The translations under genes were made by a program, and so were the position numbers. Below, in pieces: positions 57,606-64,000 of a stretch of DNA of 64,000 nt. How positions within the stretch are numbered: position 1 is the first letter of the stretch; each line of letters opens with the position of its first letter. Origin of the DNA: Citrus sinensis (Eukaryota > Streptophyta > Magnoliopsida > Sapindales > Rutaceae); assembly GCF_022201045.2 (NCBI RefSeq), contig NC_068564.1, forward strand, positions 4,588,001-4,652,000. Direction: 5' to 3'. The notes under the pieces were generated by a model, which saw only the letters and a program-made list of their open reading frames with translations, was not told the DNA's origin and searched no databases.

Positions 57606-59540
57606 ATGGATGCGTCAAGAAAGGATACTTTAAGGGAGGATAATGAAACGGTGGAAACAATCACTCTACGGGAGATTGCAAATGAAGCCCGAGAGAGGAT
57701 GATGCAAGATAGACTGGAGCGGATGGAGAAACAAATGGAGACTCTCGCGGCCGTATTGTTTGAGCTGAGGGACGAGCGGAGAAGGGATTATGAAACCCCC
57801 GTGGGAAGAGATGGAGTTGGAGCAGAACCCAGTCTCCGGGGGCGTAGGGTCGGGGAAATCCCTCCACCCGCAGACCAACCTAACGGAGTGCATCCCCACC
57901 GAAGTACTGGCCGGGTCCCAGGGGAACACGTGGATGAAGGGAGAGACCAACCTCGCCCCGGACGGGTACTGGAAATAAATGGCCGAGGGGCCAGTGTTGA
58001 TGAAGGAGAGCTCAGACAGCGGTTGTAGAACGTCGAGCAGGAGCGAGACCAGATAGCTGCACGTGATCCTGATCGCGCTATAGAATTGGAGGGGGAGGTG
58101 CGCAGATTGGCGCAGGTGATAGAGGAGATGCAGGGCAAGAGAAAACCCCCGAGCTGGAGGATAATGCTAGATGAAGAATCTCCGTTATCAATTGAGATCA
58201 TGAGCACCATAATCCCAAGAGATTTCCGCTTCCCTGACCTCAAATACTCCGGGCGAAGTGACCCGTTGGTGCACATTGAGCGTTTCAACGACATGACGGG
58301 TGTGCAGGGGCTGACACCAGCTCAGAGATGCAGGGTGTTCCTGTTGACACTAGAGGGACGAGCCCGAGAATGGTACCGCAAGCTGCCCCGAGGAGGAATA
58401 AAGGGGTATGAGCAGATGTGCCAGGAGTTGGCCGAGCAGTTCCGAGGGGCGGTGGCCCCAGAGGATGACATGATGAAGCAGGAGGAGCATGAATCCCTTC
58501 GCGATTTCGTAAAACGATATCACCGAGCCGTGCTGGATTTGGGAGCTTTTAATCACCCGCAGGCGTTGAGGGGATTAAAAGAAGGTGTAAGAATCGGCCG
58601 ATTGTGGTATAACTTAAGAAGCCCCCTCGTACAGAATTACTCGTTGGGGTATGAGCAAGCGAAACGAGATATAGAAATCGAAGAGGAAAAATCAGCAAGA
58701 ATTAAGAGTGAACAGCTGGAAGAGCTGAGGCGAAGAGAACGGAGAGCCCCGAAAGGGAGCGGGTCGGGAAAGCGAACTGGAGAATCTTCGGGGATGGGCG
58801 GAATATCAGCTCGGTCTCGCCCTTACCCCATAGCTCAGAGAGCACAACAGTTCCAACATAGCCGGGCTCAACCTCGGCGCCCCCCGATCCCAGAGCGGCA
58901 ACGAGAATTCAAGCAGGTGACTGCCCACCCTTACCACCGCACTCCCAGAGAGGTAAACGCGACCAATTACAGGTCTGGCCGACCAGAGCAGTTACCGGTT
59001 ATACCAGCCCGAAGTGACGTCCATGATAGCCGAGCAGTTCAGTTGGTTGACCAGAGCGCGGCATATAGACGATATACTCCTTTAAAAATCTCCATGGAGG
59101 AACTATATGAAAGGATCGAGGGACGAGGACTGCTGTATACTCCGGCCCCTATAACGAAACCCGCTCACCGGCGTGATAAGAGCAGGTTCTGTAAATTCCA
59201 CAACACTCACGGTCATACTATCAGCCAATGCCGTGACCTAAGGATTCAGGTGGAGGATTTGGTGAGGAACCAATACTTGGAGGAGTACGTAGATGGAGTG
59301 TTCCCCGTCAGTGAGTCGCAATATGCACAGGATGAAGGAGTTGAAAGGGGTTTGGAACAAGAACAGCCGACTATCCAAGTTATAGCAGGAGGGCCAACAT
59401 TGGCCGGGGATTCAAACAGGGCACGGAAGAACTATGGGAGATACGCCCTGATTAGCAAAGAAGTGCTTTTCAATTTGCCAGCAGCCAAGAGGGCAAAAGT
59501 GCGGCAAGTTCCTATTATGTGGACAGAGGACGACGAATAA
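57606..59540 (+). pseudogene. Gag of the Tat-like element, one internal stop
   Basis: One frame from 57606 to 59540, broken only by TAG at 58026-58028 (between LRQRL and NVEQE). The N-terminal part is charged and probably coiled (about residues 20-60). The capsid domain starts near IIPRDFRFPDLKYSG and includes RCRVFLLTLEGRAREWYRKL. A short C-H-C cluster (FCKFHNTHGH and ISQC) at about 59189-59230 resembles the knuckle of this lineage. It ends at TAA 59538-59540, after which the same frame continues into protease. Confidence 0.85.
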
Positions 59541-60332
59541 GGCATTTTATACCCTCACGAGGATGCGCTGGTGATTAAAGCATTGGTGGCCAGTACAGAA
59601 TTGCGGCGAATACTGGTAGATACGGGCAGCTCAGTAGACATTCTGTTTAAGTCGGCCTTAGATGATATGGGGATTTCAGATTTAAAGCTGGAGCGAACGA
59701 ATACATCCTTGAAGGGATTTGGAGGGGGACAGTTAACTCCCATGGGGGTCATTGAACTCCCGATTACTGTAAGGACAAAGCCACTTGAAAGAACGATGAT
59801 ACTGGACTTTGTAGTGGTAGAGGAAAGAAGTCCTTACCAGATGATATTGGGGAGACCGTTCATGAGGATAAGCCAATGTGTAATGTCAACGCATTATCTG
59901 GCGCTGAAGTACAGAATAAATGGAGTTGTGGGTGTAGTAAAGGGCGACCAGAGAATGGCCAGGAGCTGCTATGCTACAGCGGCCAAGGAAACGCTGCAAG
60001 TTACCTCTCTAGATAACCGAGGGGATTTAAAAAATGGTCGTCAGGAACCGGTTGAGAAGCTGGAGGAAGTTGTTGTAAGCAGGAGTGACCCTAGCAGAGT
60101 TGTTAAGGTCGGATCAGAATTGGGTAGAGAAATAAAGACAGAGCTGGTGAAGTGTCTACAATCCCATGCAGACATATTTGCTTGGTCTCATGAGGATATT
60201 CCAGGTATTGACCACGGGATAGCTTGTCACAAGCTGGCGGTCAAGAGAGGGGCAAAGCCAGTGAGGCAGAAAAGGAGGTGCTTCAACCATGAAAGGTACG
60301 AAGCCATAATGCCGAAGTGGAAAAGCTGCTGA
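59541..60332 (+). pseudogene. Aspartic protease and start of reverse transcriptase, Tat-like element
   Basis: In the same frame as gag after the TAA at 59538, with YPHEDALVIKALVAS then the active site VDTGSSVDILF (about 59616-59648) and MILGRPFM. The frame is lost near 60310, where one base appears to be missing in the codons before the EVEKLLKAGF segment. The part after about 60150 (FAWSHEDIPGID) leads into reverse transcriptase. Confidence 0.82.
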
Positions 60333-62050
60333 AAGCAGGATTTATAAGGGAAGCTAAGTACCCGGAGTGGATTTCCAATGTGGTATTGGTAAAGAAGGCC
60401 AATGGGAAGTGGAGATTGTGTGTAGACTTCACGGACCTCAATAAGGCATGCCCGAAGGACAGCTTTCCCCTACCAAAAATAGATCAGCTGGTGGACTCAA
60501 CCGCGGGTCATAGTCTGCTCAGTTTCATGGATGCCTTCTCCGGATACAACCAGATACCCATGAACGAGCAGGATGAGGAAAGCACCACATTTATAACTAA
60601 CATGGGTTTGTTTTGTTACAGGGTGATGCCCTTTGGCCTGAAAAATGCAGGAGCTACCTATCAAAGGTTAGTGAACAAGGTCTTCAAACCATTGATCGGT
60701 CGCACTATGGAAGTATATGTGGACGATATGATCACCAAGTCAAGAGAACCGAAAGACCATGTGAAGCACTTGGAAGAGACTTTCGAATTGCTGAGGAGGT
60801 ACAAAATGAAGCTGAACCTGGAGAAATGTGCATTTGGGGTCAGCTCGGGTAAATTTTTGGGATACCTGGTGAGCCATCGAGGTATTGAAGCCAACCCAGA
60901 AAAGATACGGGCGGTGATAGAAATGAGGTTCCCACGAACAGTTAAAGAGGTGCAAAGCCTTACGGGGAAGTTGGCAGCGTTGAACCGATTCATTTCGCGA
61001 GCCACTGATAAATGTCACCCTTTCTTCCAAGTCATAAAGAAAAGGAAGAAGATGGAATGGACACCGGAATGCGAGGGGACATTTGGACAGCTGAAGGAAT
61101 ATCTAGCCCACGCCTCGTTACTATCAACTCCGAGAGAGGGTGACCAGCTGCTCTTATACTTGGCAATCTCTAAGCAGGCTACCAGCCCGGTCTTAGTCAG
61201 GGAAGTAAAAGGGAAGCAACACCCGGTATACTACACAAGCAAGGCCCTGGTGGATGCAGAAACCAGATATCCACTAATGGAGAAGTGGGCGCTGGCTTTG
61301 ATAACGGCAGCACGCAAACTCCGACCATACTTCCAAGCCCACCAGATCGTTGTGATGACTGACCAGCCACTTCGGCAAGTACTTCAAAAACCAGATGCGT
61401 CTGGTCGGTTAGTAAAATGGTCCGTGGAGCTGAGCAAATTTGACCTGTCCTACAGGCCCCGAGGAGCAATCAAGGCCCAAGCTCTGGTAGATTTTATGGT
61501 GGACCGTGTTGAACCGGGGGAAGAGGTCCAAAAGGAACAACCGGTAGAGCACGAGGATTCAAAGGAGATATGGCTGGTAATGGTTGACGGATCATGTAGT
61601 GAGCAAGGATCCGGAGCAGGAGTTGTAATACGGAGCCCAGAGGGAACCGAGGTAACATACGCGGTGAAGTTCGAATTTCAGCTCACAAACAACCAAGCCG
61701 AGTATGAAGCCTTTATCACCGGGCTCGGACTTGCACACGCTCTCAGAGCAGAGAGAGTAGAAATTCGAGCAGATTCCCAATTGGTGTGTAATCAGCTCAA
61801 TGATCAGTTTCAAGCGAGGGGAGAGAAGATGGGTCTTTATTTGAAGAAGGCGAAGCAGATGGTTGGGCTTTTCCAAGCAGTGGAGGTAAAGCAGATATCC
61901 CGGAATGAGAATTTCCGAGCCGATATGCTGGCTAGGATGGCAGCCATCGCAGATCCAAAATTACCGAAGTCAGTTCCACTAGAGGTAAGGACCTCACCGA
62001 GTATTGAGGAAGAAGCAGAGGTGATGAGTGTAAATATTGGAGAATCCTAG
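60317..62050 (+). pseudogene. Reverse transcriptase and two RNase H domains, Tat-like element
   Basis: 577 codons. Reverse transcriptase: KANGKWRLCVDFTDLNKACP, SFMDAFSGYNQI, the catalytic YVDDM at 60716-60730, and KFLGYLVS. The first RNase H (about 61150-61500) has LYLAISKQATSPVLV and LRPYFQAHQIVVMTDQPL. The second (about 61560-61950) has MVDGSCSEQGSGAGVVI, NNQAEYEA, RADSQLVCNQL and NENFRADMLARMA. The frame ends at TAG 62048-62050, just before integrase continues in phase. Two RNase H modules in tandem identify the Tat group. Confidence 0.88.
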
Positions 62051-63283
62051 ATGGACCCGATTCGCGCATATGTCCGCGATGGAGTTTTACCGGAAGACAA
62101 AAGGCAAGCAAGAAAGTTAAAATGCCGAGCAGCGAGGTACACGTTACTAGATGGAGTGCTATACCGCCGAGGGTTCACCTTACCCCTTTTGAGATGTTTG
62201 GATGATGAGGAGGCGGATTATGTGCTGAGAGAGATTCATGAGGGAATATGCGGCAATCACTCGGGAGCAAGAACTTTAGCCTTCAAGGCACTCCGGCAAG
62301 GATACTTCTGGCCAACCATGCACCAGGATGCCAAAAGGATGGCCAAGAATTGTAAAACATGCCAAAGCTTCTCCGAGGTTCCTGCACAACCACCGGAGAA
62401 ACTGACGGCTATGACATCCCCATGGCCTTTCGCTCAATGGGGAATCGACTTGATTGGTCCGTTACCAAAGGGACGAGGAGCGGCGACACATGCAATCGTG
62501 GCAATAGACTACTTCACCAAGTGGGTGGAAGTAGGAGTCCTCAGCCAGATCACAGAGAGGAAGACAACATATTTTATTTGGAAAAACATCATCTGCAGAT
62601 ATGGGATCCCCTACGCCATCATTACAGACAATGGGAGGCAATTTGACAACGGCAACTTCAGGAAATTTTGCCGAAACCTGGGGGTGGACCTGAAGTTTTG
62701 CACCCCCGCACACCCCCAGGCAAACGGGCAAGTGGAAGCAGCCAACAAGGTGATAAATAAGCTCCTAAAGACTAGATTGGGGGAGAAGAAGAGAGCTTGG
62801 GTTGACGAGCTACCAGGGGTACTGTGGGCCTACAGGACAACTCACAAAACCGCCACAGGAGAAACACCGTTCGCTTTAGCTTTTGGTCATGAGGCGGTAA
62901 TCCCAGCAGAGATTGAAGTGGGGACACATAGAACGGAACATTTCGTTGAGGAGCAAAATGACGAGCAGATCTGCTTAAGCCTAGACCTGCTAGAGGAGAA
63001 AAGGGAAGGGGCCTCGCAGAAAGTGGCCCAATGTCAGCAAAGGGTCATGCGTTATTACAACAAGAATGTACGCGTGAGGCAGTTCCGAGCAGGAGATTGG
63101 GTACTTAGGAAGGTGAACCAGAACATCAGGAATCCTAACCATGGCGCTCTTGGCCCAAAGTGGGAAGGCCCATACCGAGTGATACGAGCCACTGGACCAG
63201 GAGCATATAAATTAGCGTGCCAAGACGGACGAGACGTGAAGAGATCATGGAACGCCGAACACCTGAAGAAGTACTTCCAGTAA
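62051..63283 (+). pseudogene. Integrase of the Tat-like element
   Basis: 410 codons in phase with the preceding part, separated only by TAG at 62048. It has a zinc-binding H-H-C-C region (HEGICGNHSG ... NCKTCQ), the catalytic triad Asp in WGIDLIGP, Asp in ITDNGRQFD and Glu in GQVEAANKV, and a basic C-terminal part ending WNAEHLKKYFQ. All catalytic residues are kept, so the domain looks intact even though the polyprotein is interrupted. Confidence 0.87.
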
Positions 63284-63464
63284 GCAAAATGCTCTATTAA
63301 ATCCTCATTCTGGCAAGTTATTTCTGTTACAATGCCTAATGGCCTGTCGCACATGCATATATTCTATGTTTTTGTAATACATTCAAATTTCAATAAAGAT
63401 GAATTCAGCATGAAATCCCCCTGCTAGCAAGATCAATAAAAATTTCACTAAGACAAGTGCCACT
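63284..63464. other. Noncoding stretch between integrase and tandem repeats
   Basis: AT-rich, with two polyadenylation-like signals (aataaagatg at about 63393, caataaaaat at about 63434). No coding region. Confidence 0.5.
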
Positions 63465-64000
63465 TCTGCTCGGTCAACGAAGACCAGCAGCTAAAGCTTC
63501 AAAATTTCTACTAAGGCAACAAAGTGCCTGCTTCTGCTCGGTCAACGGAGACCAGCAGCTAAAGCTTTAAAATTTCTACTAAGGCAACAAAGTGCCTGTT
63601 TCTGCTCGGTCAACGAATGACCAGCAGCTAAAGCTACGAACACTCTCCTAGGGCAAGTGCCTACTTCTGCTCGGTCAACGAAGACCAGCAGCTAAATTCT
63701 CGAAAGTTCACTAAGGCAAGTGCCTACTTCTGCTCGGTCAATGAAGACCAGCAGCTAAAGCTTCAAAATTTCTACTAAGGCAACAAAGTGCCTGTTTCTG
63801 CTCGGTCAACGAATGACCAGCAGCTAAAGCTACGAACACTCTCCTAGGGCAAGTGCCTACTTCTGCTCGGTCAACGAAGACCAGCAGCTAAATTCTCGAA
63901 AGTTCACTAAGGCAAGTGCCTACTTCTGCTCGGTCAACGAAGACCAGCAGCTAAAGCTTCAAAATTTCTACTAAGGCAACAAAGTGCCTGCTTCTGCTCG
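63465..64000 (+). repeat. Tandem repeat block of the Tat-like element with a 196-bp higher-order period
   Basis: Eight complete monomers share the head tctgctcggtcaacgaagac and cagcagctaaa but have three kinds of tail. Type A (68 bp; 63465, 63533, 63729, 63925) continues gcttcaaaatttctactaag; type B (65 bp; 63601, 63797) continues gctacgaacactctcctagg; type C (63 bp; 63666, 63862) continues ttctcgaaagttcactaagg. The order is A-A-B-C-A-B-C-A, so A-B-C (196 bp) repeats as a unit. The block runs past the window end. Confidence 0.93.

Larger units (their letters stand above)
56841..64000 (+). mobile_element. Ty3/gypsy LTR retrotransposon, Tat/Retand-like, right end outside the window
   Basis: It has a 5' LTR, a primer site, gag, protease, reverse transcriptase, two successive RNase H domains and integrase, all on the plus strand, then a tandem-repeat block. 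The second RNase H after the usual one is characteristic of the Tat lineage. The 3' LTR is not in the window. Base composition is clearly richer in G+C than the host spacer. Coding is damaged by three in-frame stops and one frameshift, so it looks recent but inactive. Confidence 0.92.

Noticed and set aside
63465..64000. Evenly spaced repeats resembling a CRISPR array.
   Set aside because: Monomers abut without unique spacers, three tail types alternate in a fixed order, and they sit in the 3' region of a retrotransposon in a eukaryotic genome.
1..64000. A novel defence, toxin or biosynthetic system hidden in the window.
   Set aside because: All substantial coding sequence is explained by the transporter family or by retroelements. 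Remaining DNA is AT-rich spacer and intron sequence with no consistent open frames.
1..64000. tRNA genes, suggested by short GGTTCGA-like strings.
   Set aside because: The only good B-box-like string (about 23738) lacks a foldable cloverleaf around it and is better explained as part of a SINE-like repeat.

Overview
This is eukaryotic nuclear DNA from a flowering plant. The genes carry spliceosomal introns, the intergenic sequence is AT-rich, and there are plant-type LINE, Ty1/copia and Ty3/gypsy retrotransposons. The host genes most resemble the HEX6-type hexose carriers of woody eudicots. A Citrus-like genome is my best guess, but it is not proven from this sequence.

From about 1.2 to 56.6 kb the window is a head-to-tail tandem array, all on the plus strand, of STP-family H+/monosaccharide symporters (major facilitator superfamily). 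A complete copy has three coding exons of about 133, 323 and 1,060-1,083 nt. Intron 1 splits a glycine codon after the GIS of transmembrane helix 1, and intron 2 falls after the FANQ motif. Seven copies read through intact (copies 1, 2, 3, 4, 7, 10 and 11). One is full length apart from a single stop codon (copy 12). The rest are wrecks: copy 5 (multiple lesions plus a solo LTR in the last exon), copy 6 (last exon only), copy 8 (exon 1 fragment), an orphan exon 1 at 36.6 kb, copy 9 (large deletion plus a copia insertion) and intron-1 relics at 19.1 and 56.6 kb.

The array is not a simple row of duplicates. Three subtypes recur in the fixed order C-D-E, with nearly constant spacing: copies 3-4-5, then 6-7-8, then 9-10-11. 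A fourth type, J, follows E as a relic in the first block and as copy 12 after the third. This points to amplification of a multi-gene cassette. Copies 1 and 2 lie outside it, and copy 1 is the most divergent.

Mobile elements account for most of the remaining length. They are a degraded Ty3-like gag/LTR segment (19.8-23.5 kb), a SINE-like insert (23.7 kb), a 5.9-kb L1-type LINE on the minus strand inside intron 1 of copy 7 (26.2-32.0 kb), a 5' truncated LINE tail (18.1-19.1 kb), a 5.4-kb copia element on the minus strand inside the last exon of copy 9 (39.6-45.0 kb) and two solo LTRs of one family (16.4 and 52.8 kb). A Ty3/gypsy element of Tat/Retand type begins at 56.8 kb and runs off the right edge. 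It ends here in a tandem-repeat block with a three-monomer higher-order period.

The intact genes should encode plasma-membrane carriers that import hexoses with protons. Residues known from the STP10 structure (the proton-coupling Asp and Arg, and the two Cys of the extracellular lid) are in place. I found no tRNA, rRNA, CRISPR array or prokaryotic system, and nothing I would call a new biological system. The interest lies in how the array was built and broken.
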